DNA of 9,863 nt from Bacteroides sp. (GTDB lineage: Bacteria; Bacteroidota; Bacteroidia; Bacteroidales; Bacteroidaceae), in the NCBI GenBank assembly GCA_021204375.1, contig JAJPZL010000502.1:1-9863 (forward strand). Direction: 5' to 3'. Of the stretch, positions 1 to 7,076 are shown in pieces; the stretch's first letter is position 1, and every line of letters begins with the position of its first letter. The notes under the pieces are model-generated. The model worked only from the letters and a program-made list of their open reading frames with translations, did no database searches and was not told the DNA's origin. The position numbers were made by a program, and so were the translations under genes.

Positions 1-10
1 CATAATATAT

Positions 11-18
11 TACTTTTG
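11..18 (+). promoter_or_regulatory. Bacteroidetes -7 promoter element of the M24 peptidase gene
   Basis: TACTTTTG matches the Bacteroidetes primary-sigma -7 consensus TAnnTTTG exactly and lies 27 bp upstream of the ATG at 46. The matching -33 TTTG would fall before the start of the window, so only half of the promoter can be seen. Transcription would start near 24-26, giving a leader of about 20 nt, which is typical for this phylum. Confidence 0.6.
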
Positions 19-45
19 TAGCAGGTACAAGAAAAAATCTTTAAA

Positions 46-1209
46 ATGCAAATACATTCGGAACTTAAAGAACGGCGCGATAAGATACGTAACCTGATGG
101 TACAAAAGAGTATTGACGCCGCCCTTATTACATGCAATGTAAATATGATCTATACGTGCGGAAGAGTGATCAGTGGATATCTTTATCTTCCCGTACGTGG
201 TAACGGAATACTTTTCATAAAACGCCCGAATAATATCACCGGCGAACAGGTGGTGTCTATCCGCAAACCCGAACAGATCCCGGCCCTGTTACAGGAAAGA
301 GGGGTGGCTATACCGGAAACGTTGATGCTGGAGGGAGATGAACTTCCTTATACGGAATATTGCCGCTTAGCCAAAGTCTTTGAATCTTCCACCTGTGTGA
401 ATGGTACTCCTCTGATCCGCACAGCACGGGCGATCAAAACACCCATTGAAATAAGGATGTTTGAAAAGGCCGCCGCTGCACATATACGTGCATATAGCCA
501 GATCCCTTCTGTATATCGGGATGGTATGACCGATCTGGAGTTCTCCATCGAAATTGAACGCCTGATGCGGCTGGAAGGATGCCTGGGTATTTTCCGGGTA
601 TTCGGACAGAGCATGGAGATATTTATGGGTAGTGTGCTTACCGGAAGCAATGCCGAAGCCCCCTCCCCTTACGACTTTGCCCTGGGGGGTAATGGGTTGG
701 ACCCTACTCTTCCGGGAGGAGCCAACGGCAATTTCCTGCGTAGCGGACAGAGCGTAATGGTAGATATCGGCGGGAATTTCAACGGTTATATGTGTGATAT
801 GAGCCGTGTCTACTCCATCGATAAACTGAGTGACGAAGCTTTGCGGGCCCACCAGGTTTGCCTGGAAATACAGAACGAAGTGGCTGTCCTGGCTAAACCG
901 GGAACACTCTGTGAAGACCTCTATAACAAAGCGATTGAGATCGTTACCCGTGAAGGATTTGCCGACAAGTTCATGGGTACCAGACAGCAGGCAGGCTTTA
1001 TCGGACACGGTATCGGACTACAGATCAATGAAGCTCCGGTATTGGCGCCCCGTGTCAAACAGATACTGGAGCCGGGAATGGTATTTGCACTGGAACCCAA
1101 GATCATTATTCCGGAAATAGGACCCGTAGGGATCGAGAACTCCTGGGTAGTAACACAGGAAGGGGTCAGGAAACTGACTGATTGCCCGGAAGAGATCATT
1201 GAACTTTAA
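46..1209 (+). CDS. M24 family Xaa-Pro peptidase
   Basis: Predicted cytoplasmic dinuclear-metal aminopeptidase of the M24 (creatinase/prolidase) family, 387 aa, removing N-terminal residues that precede proline in peptides. Residues 1-135 form the creatinase-like N-terminal domain and about 140-375 the pita-bread catalytic domain. All five metal ligands are visible: D240 (MVDIGG), D251 (CDMSR), H321 (GHGIGL), E350 (ALEPK) and E364 (GIENSW). There is no signal peptide or membrane segment. The ATG at 46 was chosen because it follows an exact -7 promoter element by 27 bp and gives a normal family start; no Shine-Dalgarno is seen, as usual in Bacteroidetes. It appears monocistronic, with a strong hairpin 26 bp after the stop. 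It is one of four undamaged genes here. Substrate specificity (true Xaa-Pro aminopeptidase or dipeptidase) cannot be read from the sequence. Confidence 0.93.
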   Translation: MQIHSELKERRDKIRNLMVQKSIDAALITCNVNMIYTCGRVISGYLYLPVRGNGILFIKRPNNITGEQVVSIRKPEQIPALLQERGVAIPETLMLEGDELPYTEYCRLAKVFESSTCVNGTPLIRTARAIKTPIEIRMFEKAAAAHIRAYSQIPSVYRDGMTDLEFSIEIERLMRLEGCLGIFRVFGQSMEIFMGSVLTGSNAEAPSPYDFALGGNGLDPTLPGGANGNFLRSGQSVMVDIGGNFNGYMCDMSRVYSIDKLSDEALRAHQVCLEIQNEVAVLAKPGTLCEDLYNKAIEIVTREGFADKFMGTRQQAGFIGHGIGLQINEAPVLAPRVKQILEPGMVFALEPKIIIPEIGPVGIENSWVVTQEGVRKLTDCPEEIIEL

Positions 1210-1234
1210 TCCATTTTACAACAATACAATAACA

Positions 1235-1266
1235 TCCCTGAAAAGGGTATAAATACTTTTCAGGGA
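1235..1266 (+). terminator. Hairpin, likely terminator of the M24 peptidase gene
   Basis: A perfect 11-bp inverted repeat, TCCCTGAAAAG (1235-1245) and CTTTTCAGGGA (1256-1266), encloses a 10-nt loop. It lies 26 bp after the peptidase stop and 17 bp before the next ATG. No T-run follows it on either strand, so it is not a classical intrinsic terminator. Because it sits so close to the next gene it could also act in that gene's leader. Confidence 0.6.
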
Positions 1267-1282
1267 CAACAAACACTCTGCT

Positions 1283-2170
1283 ATGAAAACCAATACACCG
1301 GCTTACAGGCTCTACAAATCCCGTAAATGGGGATTTATCATGATATTTTTTACTTATCTCTTTGCCATAATGGTAGGGATACTTACCTTCTACCGTATGG
1401 ACCCGGCCTAACATATTCTATTGAGACTCTTCTGGGTTGACTTTGTAGCAACGGTATTTGTATGGCTGATAGGAGCCATTTTCAGGAACTCTTCTGTATA
1501 TGATCCTTACTGGAGTGTAGCTCCACCTGTTATATTTACTATTATGGCTATCCGTTGGGAAGCTTTTGATATATCTTCGATCCTGTTACTGATAGCCGTA
1601 TGGTACTGGAGGATCCGGCTCACGGTAAACTGGGATATCACTTTTAAAAACCTGAAAACCCAGGACTGACGATACGATAAATATAAAAGTAAATTTCCCC
1701 GGATCTGGCAATTAGTCAACTTTACCGAGATCAACCTGATGCTCACTATCATCGTCTTTCTGGCTATGATACCGGGAATTTACCTGATGCAACTCTCTGC
1801 TGAACCTACTCTTTTTACCTATGCAGGTTTCCTGGTCTGTATCGGGGCTGCTACCCTGCAACTGGTGGCAGACAGGCAGATCCATGCTTTCCGGCGGAAC
1901 AATCCGGGTAAAGTTTGCAATGCAGGTTTATGGAGTATCAGCCGCCATCCCAACTATGCAGGAGAAATAGCTATGTGGTGGGGTGTGTTTATCATGCTGA
2001 TCTCTGTAGGTGGCAATCAGTACCTATGGACAGGAACCGGGGCCTTAGTCAATACATTGCTCTTTATCTTTATCAGTATTCCCCTGATGGAAAAACGCCA
2101 GCTTCAGAATAAACCGGAATATGTAGGCTACCGGAAAAAGACAGGCATGCTGTTTCCGAAAATAAAATAA
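1283..2170 (+). pseudogene. DUF1295 / steroid-5-alpha-reductase-like membrane protein, two in-frame stops
   Basis: One continuous reading frame of 296 codons from ATG 1283 to the stop at 2168-2170, interrupted by TAA at 1409-1411 (codon 43) and TGA at 1667-1669 (codon 129). The three open pieces, about 1283-1408, 1412-1666 and 1670-2167, share a frame and join into a normal-length DUF1295 protein with several hydrophobic segments. The family signature is in the last piece: GLWSISRHPNYAGE at about 215-228, the presumed NAD(P)H-binding motif of isoprenylcysteine methyltransferase/steroid-reductase-type membrane enzymes; NSSVYDPYWS in the middle piece is also typical. By memory of the family, TGA replaces the tryptophan of a QDWRY-like motif (TGG to TGA); TAA could derive from CAA. 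Substrate is unknown even for intact relatives. No convincing promoter lies in front. As it stands no full-length product can be made. Confidence 0.85.
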
Positions 2171-3003
2171 GAGCAGGCATTGCGGTTTCCGCTCCAGCGT
2201 GATCATCACCACTTCACTGGGCGCAAAAGCACGCAGGTTACGCCGGGACGTTCCCAGTCCGTTGGTAGTAATAACCGGTATATCCGTCGAAGTTTTATTC
2301 ATTCCACTCAGGAACCGTTTCCCGTATCGGGAATTAGTTACCGGCGCATAGATCCCTAACAATTTTACCTATCCTCCATGGGTATGACCGGCCAGTGCCA
2401 GATCCGTATGTGGTACGGGAACATTCTCCGCATAATCCGGCGTATGGGTCAACAAAATGACAAAATCGGGATCACTCAACTCAGTAGTAGGTGAAACACC
2501 ATTCTGTATAAGATCAAACGGATCTCTGACACCTGCTACCAGAATAAACTCTCCATCTTTTCGGATAGTATCCACCTGATGCTCCAATAGCTTCATCCCA
2601 TACCGCTCCATCTCCGCTTTGATCAGGTCGTAACACCGGTAATAATCATGATTACCTAATACACCTGCCGTTCCATAGAGAGGAGTAACTAAAGAGAGGG
2701 CTACAAAAAGTTCCGGTACATACTCACATCCTTCGTGGTAATCTCCTCCCATCAATAAAAGATCTGGAGAGAGCTTTGCTAATGTATTCACCAACCCTGT
2801 CAGCCTCTTTTGAGTAAAACGACTTTTATAATGGAAATCGGAGATAAAGGCAATCCGGAAACCATCAAAAGCAGGCGGTACATCAGAATGAATAAACCGG
2901 TAGTTTTTACTCTCCCTACGCCCGGATGTGATCCATACCGGGTTGTTACACAAGATGAAAGAATAAAAGGAAAAAAAAGAAGCAAAAACAGGCTTCGGTT
3001 CAT
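2045..3003 (-). pseudogene. Lipoprotein calcineurin-like metallophosphoesterase, frameshift plus nonsense
   Basis: Begins at ATG 3003 with a lipoprotein signal peptide (MNRSLFLLLFFPFILSSC, lipobox LSSC), so the ancestral enzyme was membrane anchored. That frame continues to GVGRVK and then must shift: restoring one A in the run at 2904-2908 (T5 on the plus strand) gives VKNYRFIHSD and joins the phosphoesterase frame. Metal-binding motifs follow in order: SDFHYKS, GGDYHEG, GNHDYY, LLTHTPDY and GHTHGG. Directly after GHTHGG, TAG at 2369-2371 replaces an expected CAG (GHTHGGQV is usual), and the same frame continues with the C-terminal part (GIYAPVTNSRYGKRF). The frame ends only at 2045, 126 bp inside the convergent DUF1295 gene; the family normally ends soon after the MITLERK stretch near 2190, so the original stop may also be lost. 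Transcribed divergently from menA. YkuE-like; substrate unknown. Confidence 0.85.
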
Positions 3004-3016
3004 ACCATCATTTATT

Positions 3017-3047
3017 TTTGCCTGCAAATATAACTATTGTATCTTTG
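3017..3047 (+). promoter_or_regulatory. Bacteroidetes promoter of menA
   Basis: TTTG at 3017-3020, a 19-bp spacer and TATCTTTG at 3040-3047 match the Bacteroidetes primary-sigma consensus (TTTG, N19-21, TAnnTTTG) at both boxes. The -7 box ends 29 bp before ATG 3077, so transcription would begin near 3053-3055. It supports starting menA at 3077 rather than at in-frame codons further upstream. Confidence 0.75.
3025..3032 (-). promoter_or_regulatory. -7 promoter element of the metallophosphoesterase gene
   Basis: On the minus strand TATATTTG matches TAnnTTTG exactly, 21 bp upstream of ATG 3003. A TTTG lies 22 bp further upstream, one base beyond the usual 19-21 bp spacing, so the -33 match is less certain. 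It lies within the spacer of the menA promoter on the other strand. Confidence 0.5.
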
Positions 3048-3076
3048 CAAAACTCAAAAACAGATCCCAAAACAAA

Positions 3077-3967
3077 ATGGTTGAAGTAAAAAAAAATTCT
3101 TTACAAGCCTGGCTCCTGGCTGCCCGTCCCAAAACACTGGCGGGTGCTCTGATGTCTGTATGTATCGGAACCGCCCTGGCTGCTGCCGAGGGTAAATTTA
3201 ACCCACCCCCGACATTGATCTGTGCCTTGTTTGCTATCCTGATGCAGATAGCAGCCAACTTTATCAACGACCTGTTCGATTTTCTAAAAGGAAGCGACCG
3301 CGAAGACAGGCTGGGACCGGAACGGGCCTGTGCACAGGGGTGGATCTCTCCTTCAGCCATGAAAAAAGGGATCGTTGTGACAATCTCGACCGCCTGCCTG
3401 GCCGGGCTGACGCTGCTTTTCTATGGAAGCTGGTGGCTTATCGGGATAGGAATATTCTGTGTGCTGTTTGCTTTTCTCTATACCACCGGTCCTTATCCAC
3501 TCTCTTATTACGGTTGGGGAGATACGTTGGTTCTTCTCTTTTTCGGATTTGTACCCGTTTGCGGAACCTACTACGTACAGGCTTTGCAGGGAACTCCGTT
3601 ATTGATCCCTGCTTCCCTGGTGTGCGGACTCGCAGTAGATACTTTACTGGTAGTGAATAATTACCGGGACCGGGATGCCGATCGTATTTCCGGAAAAAGA
3701 ACGGTAGTAGTACGCTTTGGAGAACCTTTCGGACGTTATCTCTATCTGTTACTGGGAATAGTAGCCGCCTGGTTATGTTTCTCTTTTATTCCGGCCGGGC
3801 ATCTCTATGCCGCTGTATTGCCGCAATTTTACCTCATCCCACACATCCGCACCTGGCAGAAAATGATACAGATCCGGGAAGGAAAAGCCTTGAATGGGAT
3901 CCTGGGAGAGACCTCTCGCAATATGTTACTATTAGGTATATTACTGTGTGTCGGACTCCTCCTGTAA
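3077..3967 (+). CDS. menA: 1,4-dihydroxy-2-naphthoate polyprenyltransferase (MenA)
   Basis: Integral-membrane UbiA-family prenyltransferase, 296 aa, which attaches a polyprenyl chain to 1,4-dihydroxy-2-naphthoate to make demethylmenaquinone in menaquinone synthesis. The N-terminal AWLLAARPKTLAGA stretch is typical of MenA. The two aspartate-rich Mg-diphosphate motifs are present: NDLFDFLKGSD with N64, D65 and D68, and NNYRDRDAD from N194. Roughly eight hydrophobic helices surround them. The frame is open upstream to 2810, but ATG 3077 is chosen because it begins the family's conserved start and lies 29 bp after an exact promoter. It is divergent from the broken metallophosphoesterase and convergent with the DUF5056 gene, 4 bp between stops. 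The gene is intact, fitting its respiratory role. Another UbiA enzyme is possible but less likely. Confidence 0.92.
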   Translation: MVEVKKNSLQAWLLAARPKTLAGALMSVCIGTALAAAEGKFNPPPTLICALFAILMQIAANFINDLFDFLKGSDREDRLGPERACAQGWISPSAMKKGIVVTISTACLAGLTLLFYGSWWLIGIGIFCVLFAFLYTTGPYPLSYYGWGDTLVLLFFGFVPVCGTYYVQALQGTPLLIPASLVCGLAVDTLLVVNNYRDRDADRISGKRTVVVRFGEPFGRYLYLLLGIVAAWLCFSFIPAGHLYAAVLPQFYLIPHIRTWQKMIQIREGKALNGILGETSRNMLLLGILLCVGLLL

Positions 3968-3974
3968 ACGTTTA
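3965..3974. repeat. Perfect palindrome holding the stop codons of two convergent genes
   Basis: TAAACGTTTA is a perfect 10-bp palindrome. Its left end is the TAA of menA on the plus strand and its right end is the TAA of the DUF5056 gene on the minus strand. No hairpin with a longer stem or T-run was seen in the 4-bp gap, so any terminators must lie inside the opposing coding regions. The palindrome may simply follow from two close TAA stops. Confidence 0.5.
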
Positions 3975-4301
3975 ATCCAACGAGCACAAACGCTTCATAC
4001 CTAAAGTGATTAAAACAAGAACAACGATCACTACCGATTTAGGATCTAAAAAAGCCAGCCCGTTACCATAGGCTACATCTACAAAGATATCCAGCAGGAA
4101 CTCTTTCAGTAAGGCAAGCCCGTCCAGATACCAGAAGAGTGAGATACCGATCACACTGCAAAAAGCGACCCAGATCCGCGAAAGTTTCCACGAACGCTCC
4201 GGCAACCGGCTGATCACCCGCCGGGTAAAGCCGTTATCCTCCATCTCCTGCCTGTTCTCCTTCAAAAAGAGTTTCAGGCTTTTATCATCCATTTCTTTCA
4301 T
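3972..4301 (-). CDS. DUF5056-type membrane protein, probable partner of the upstream ECF sigma factor
   Basis: Small protein of 109 aa with a charged cytoplasmic N-terminus (residues 1-40, containing KENRQEMEDNGFTRRV, characteristic of the Bacteroides DUF5056 group) and two predicted membrane helices (about 43-60 and 86-103). It is the third gene of the DUF6249-sigma-DUF5056 cluster and overlaps the sigma gene's end by 17 bp (8 bp if ATG 4292 is the start), so translation is probably coupled. Position and topology suggest an anti-sigma-like role, with the N-terminus holding the sigma factor at the membrane; that is inference, and no zinc-binding anti-sigma motif is visible. The frame is undamaged although both genes upstream in the operon are broken. 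The choice between ATG 4301 and ATG 4292 is uncertain. Confidence 0.75.
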   Translation of the reverse strand: MKEMDDKSLKLFLKENRQEMEDNGFTRRVISRLPERSWKLSRIWVAFCSVIGISLFWYLDGLALLKEFLLDIFVDVAYGNGLAFLDPKSVVIVVLVLITLGMKRLCSLD

Positions 4302-4833
4302 ATCCGTTCTTATTTAAATAGTCCGCCATTTTCCGTTTGGCACGCGACAAATAGCTTTTTACCGTATTCACAGGAGCCTCCACAATATCCGCGATCTTTT
4401 CCAGGCTTACATCCTCCATATAAAAAAGAGTGACACAGGTACGCTCTATCTCTTTGAGTTCCTGAAGAACCTCGTAAATATCCATCTTCCGTCCTACATT
4501 CTCCTGCTCTGTATAATGAACACGATCCACTTCATAAAGATCGATATCACTGGTCTCTTTCCGGCTACGAATATAATCATAAAATACATTATATGCAATC
4601 CGGTATAATCAGGTAGAGAAGCTGGAAAGATTTTTAAAAGAGGCCAGATGGGTATAAGCTTTCAGGAAAGTATCCTGCGCCAGATCATCGCTCAACGCTA
4701 TATCGCCCAATGTCAGGTTCAGGAAAAACCGCCATACCTGCGACTGGTATTTCCTGACCAACGAGTCGAAGGCCCTGGTGTTCCTGAACACCACGACCTG
4801 TGCGACCAGCGATATGTCGTTAAGTTGGCTCAT
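4285..4833 (-). pseudogene. ECF RNA polymerase sigma factor, one in-frame stop
   Basis: A single frame of 182 codons from ATG 4833, interrupted only by TGA at 4609-4611 (codon 75). Before it lies sigma-70 region 2 (AFDSLVRKYQSQVWRF, then DDLAQDTFLKAYTHL); the usual STWLYRIAYN motif reads ST-stop-LYRIAYN here, so TGG has become TGA. After it come the rest of region 2, a linker and region 4 with the helix-turn-helix SLEKIADIVEAPVNTVKSYL. The piece from about 4530 to 4285 could be read alone but would lack core-binding region 2. The start overlaps the end of the DUF6249 gene by four bases (ATGA) and the end overlaps DUF5056, so three genes are coupled. ECF sigmas direct RNA polymerase to a small regulon, often including their own operon; the target here is not visible. 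As written the factor is inactive. Confidence 0.87.
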
Positions 4834-5434
4834 TCGCCTCTTCTACGCCTGTCTGAATTCCTGGAACGAGCGATCAGATACTCTCCGACTCCGGTAAAGA
4901 AGACCAGCAGTCCGATAGAACCTACTCCAAACCTTCCTGTAACAGCCCAGAGGAAAATAAACAGCCCCAGCCCGACACATATATTTTTAATCCCTTTTTC
5001 AGTCAGGTCTGTATCCGGATCCCCCCCTTTGAACAACCCCTCCGGTATCGGTTGTCCGGAAGCGAGAGCCTTTTCAGCCACGCGGTATTTGGCCCGCCGG
5101 TTAAAGTATCTAAACAGAAAGACGATCAATACAATAAATACAGGCATACCGAAATAAGGACTATAGCTACCAGGGCTATAAGAGTATCACCCACCTCAAA
5201 TCCCTTAAGACCATTCTAGTTCCATCCGGTACTGAAAGAAGAGTTCCCCTTCTCTTTCTCCCATTTCGGATCGATCTCGTCCCATTTCTCTTCCAGTTCT
5301 TTGGCACGGCTATCTGCGATCTCCCTTTTTTCAGTCTGTCCGGCTAGGGTGTCCTGCACTGTTACCGGATCAGATGCGGAGACCCATGCGGGCAGGATCA
5401 TCAACAGGCATAAAGCAATTAATAAATGTTTCAT
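4830..5434 (-). pseudogene. DUF6249 membrane protein with signal peptide, nonsense plus frameshift
   Basis: First gene of the sigma operon. ATG 5434 starts a signal peptide (MKHLLIALCLLMILPAWVSA) followed by a charged, helical stretch (about residues 30-63). At codon 73 TAG (5216-5218) interrupts the frame, which then continues NGLKGFEVGDTLIALVAIVLI, the beginning of a membrane segment. Near 5152-5154 the frame must shift: one extra T on the coding strand gives VLIFGMPVFIVL and joins the second piece (open from about 5147 to 4830). That piece carries the family's hallmark AEKALASGQPIPEGLF and two more hydrophobic helices (GIKNICVGLGLFIFLWAV and GSIGLLVFFTGVGEYLI). Repaired, the protein has 201 residues. 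Its stop overlaps the sigma start as ATGA. The function of the family is unknown; linkage to sigma and DUF5056 genes suggests an envelope sensor or effector of the same circuit, which is inference. Confidence 0.83.
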
Positions 5435-5481
5435 ATCAGTCAGGTATTTAATTATTTCTTTGTTCTGAGGATTAGACATAT

Positions 5482-5489
5482 CAAAAATG
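5482..5489 (-). promoter_or_regulatory. Possible -7 element for the DUF6249-sigma-DUF5056 operon
   Basis: The minus strand reads CATTTTTG, one mismatch from TAnnTTTG, 47 bp upstream of ATG 5434, with TTTC or TTTT 20-21 bp further upstream as a degenerate -33 box. The match is weak, and the operon could instead use a promoter read by its own ECF sigma factor. Confidence 0.3.
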
Positions 5490-5517
5490 TACTAAAGTTG
5501 CAAAGGGAAGAAAAAAA

Positions 5518-5549
5518 TTTCACTTTTCGGCAAAACTCTCCTATTTTTG
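5518..5549 (+). promoter_or_regulatory. Promoter of the RsmF-like methyltransferase gene
   Basis: TATTTTTG at 5542-5549 matches the -7 consensus exactly. TTTC at 5518-5521, one mismatch from TTTG, lies 20 bp upstream. The -7 box ends 29 bp before ATG 5579, the same spacing as at menA. This supports the ATG at 5579 over the longer open frame that begins at 5426. Confidence 0.6.
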
Positions 5550-5578
5550 TAGCCGGCTTTGCCACTATAGATAATGAT

Positions 5579-7003
5579 ATGAATTTACCCAACGCATTTA
5601 TTCAGTCAACCTTCTCCCTGCTGGGACAGGAAGAGTTTGATAAACTCAGAAAAGCCTTAGAGGAAGAGGCCTCCATATCCATTCGCCTGAATGGCCGGAA
5701 AATTTCCGGTACTTCTTTTTCATCTGTTTCGAATGAGCTGGAAAATATTCCCTGGTGTAAAGAAGGGTACTACCTGAAAGAGCGTCCGGCATTTACCTTC
5801 GATCCGGCTTTTCATGCCGGCACCTATTATGTACAGGGAGCTTCCTCCATGTTCCTGGAACAAGCCGTCATCCAATATATTACTGGGGCGGTTACTGCAC
5901 TGGACCTTTGCGCAGCACCGGGAGGTAAATCGACCCACCTGCGGAGCCTGCTGCCGGAAGGTAGTTTGTTAGTATCCAACGAGGTTATCCGGAGCCGCAA
6001 TGTGATACTGGCAGAGAATCTGGCTAAATGGGGTGATCCCACCTGTGTGGTTACCCAGAATGATCCCCGGGACTTCGCCGGACTACCCGCATTCTTTGAT
6101 CTGATCGTTACCGATATTCCCTGTTCCGGGGAAGGGATGTTTCGGAAAGATCCTGCTTCTATTCAGGAATGGAGCCCGGAAAATGTAGAGATTTGCCGGA
6201 AACGTCAGCAACGGATCATTACCGATTGCTGGAAAGCGCTAAAACCGGGAGGAATTCTTATTTACAGTACCTGCACCTATAATACGCAGGAGAATGAAGA
6301 GAACATAACCTGGATATGCAATGAATTCGGTGCAACCGTTCTTCCTGTAGATACTCCCGAAAGTTGGAACATTACAGGCAATATGTGGAACCAGGAATTT
6401 CCTGTATACCGGTTCTTCCCCCATCGTACCCGTGGAGAAGGATTTTTCTTAGCTATCGTTCGGAAATCTGATACAGAAGAGGAAGGAGAGAAAAGAAACC
6501 CTAAAAAAAGAGAGAAGAAGAGACAGCCGGCAGAAAAGGTACCGGTAGAAATTTCCGGATGGATCCAATCACCTGAAAGTTACCACCTGGAGAGCCGGAA
6601 CGGAGTTATTTCAGCATTTCCTACAACCTTACAGGAAAAGCGACTCTCCCTACGTTCTGCACTCCATGTTATTCAGTCCGGAGTAGAGATAGCAGAGGTA
6701 AAAGGGAAGAATATCATTCCCCGGCATGCGCTTGCTATAAGTACGTTGTTTAATAAAACAGCTTTTCCCGCCTATGAGTTATCTTACCGGCAGGCTCTCT
6801 CCTACCTGCGCAGTGAAGCTTTAATCCTCCCACCCGACACTCCCTGCGGATATATTATACTTACCTGGAAAGGTATTCCCCTGGGATTCGCCAAAAATAT
6901 CGGGAACCGGGCCAATAATCTCTATCCGCAGGAGTGGCGGATCCGGAGTAGTTATTTGCCGGAAACGGAGAATAGTATCTTTCCTGCGGACGAAGCGAAG
7001 TAG
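5579..7003 (+). CDS. RsmF-like rRNA cytosine-C5 methyltransferase (NOL1/NOP2/Sun family)
   Basis: S-adenosylmethionine-dependent enzyme of 474 aa that methylates carbon 5 of a cytosine in rRNA, probably 16S. Residues 1-95 are the N-terminal domain, about 100-295 the Rossmann methyltransferase core, 296-322 a lysine/glutamate-rich linker, and the remainder resembles the RsmF C-terminal RNA-binding region. The SAM-binding motif DLCAAPGGK is at 109-117. The two cysteines of m5C methyltransferases are both present: C182 in DIPCSGEG (motif IV; isoleucine at the second position instead of the more common A or P) and the nucleophile C232 in YSTCTYNTQENE (motif VI). ATG 5579 is preferred over the in-frame upstream extension, which overlaps the promoter and does not resemble the family. 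Divergent from the DUF6249 operon, convergent with the phosphatase. Intact. The exact target cytosine cannot be told from the sequence. Confidence 0.92.
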   Translation: MNLPNAFIQSTFSLLGQEEFDKLRKALEEEASISIRLNGRKISGTSFSSVSNELENIPWCKEGYYLKERPAFTFDPAFHAGTYYVQGASSMFLEQAVIQYITGAVTALDLCAAPGGKSTHLRSLLPEGSLLVSNEVIRSRNVILAENLAKWGDPTCVVTQNDPRDFAGLPAFFDLIVTDIPCSGEGMFRKDPASIQEWSPENVEICRKRQQRIITDCWKALKPGGILIYSTCTYNTQENEENITWICNEFGATVLPVDTPESWNITGNMWNQEFPVYRFFPHRTRGEGFFLAIVRKSDTEEEGEKRNPKKREKKRQPAEKVPVEISGWIQSPESYHLESRNGVISAFPTTLQEKRLSLRSALHVIQSGVEIAEVKGKNIIPRHALAISTLFNKTAFPAYELSYRQALSYLRSEALILPPDTPCGYIILTWKGIPLGFAKNIGNRANNLYPQEWRIRSSYLPETENSIFPADEAK

Positions 7004-7009
7004 CGATCA

Positions 7010-7046
7010 GAATTTCTTTTGTGTGGGTCTTTGTTACAAAAGATTC
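7010..7046 (+). terminator. Hairpin after the methyltransferase gene
   Basis: TCTTTTGT (7015-7022) pairs with ACAAAAGA (7036-7043) around a 13-nt loop, extended by GAA (7010-7012) with TTC (7044-7046) across a 2-nt bulge. A T-rich stretch follows (7047-7060). It lies in the 73-bp gap between the convergent methyltransferase and phosphatase genes, so it may stop rsmF-like transcription. The stem is A/T-rich and therefore weak. Confidence 0.4.
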
Positions 7047-7076
7047 TTTCTGCTATTTACTTTCAGGGTATCTCAT

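Noticed and set aside
367..1008. Long minus-strand open frame (213 codons) opposite the M24 peptidase gene
   Set aside because: Its translation resembles no protein I know, and the plus strand carries an intact peptidase with all metal ligands; it is a shadow frame.
2810..3076. N-terminal extension of menA to 2810
   Set aside because: The extension is antisense to the phosphoesterase gene and crosses the menA promoter; the family start and promoter spacing both point to ATG 3077.
1667..4611. TGA read as tryptophan (recoded genetic code), because TGA stands at two conserved tryptophan positions
   Set aside because: TAA and TAG also interrupt genes in this window, TGG is used for tryptophan throughout, and TGA serves as an ordinary stop (for example at the ends of the DUF6249, sigma and nuclease genes). 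Five frameshifts would remain unexplained.
4648..5157. Plus-strand open frame (169 codons) opposite the sigma and DUF6249 genes
   Set aside because: It is antisense to two clearly recognisable, though broken, genes and has no domain or promoter of its own.
5426..5578. N-terminal extension of the RsmF-like protein to 5426
   Set aside because: The extension overlaps the start of the divergent DUF6249 gene and the promoter at 5518-5549; the protein's family-like sequence begins at MNLPNAF (5579).
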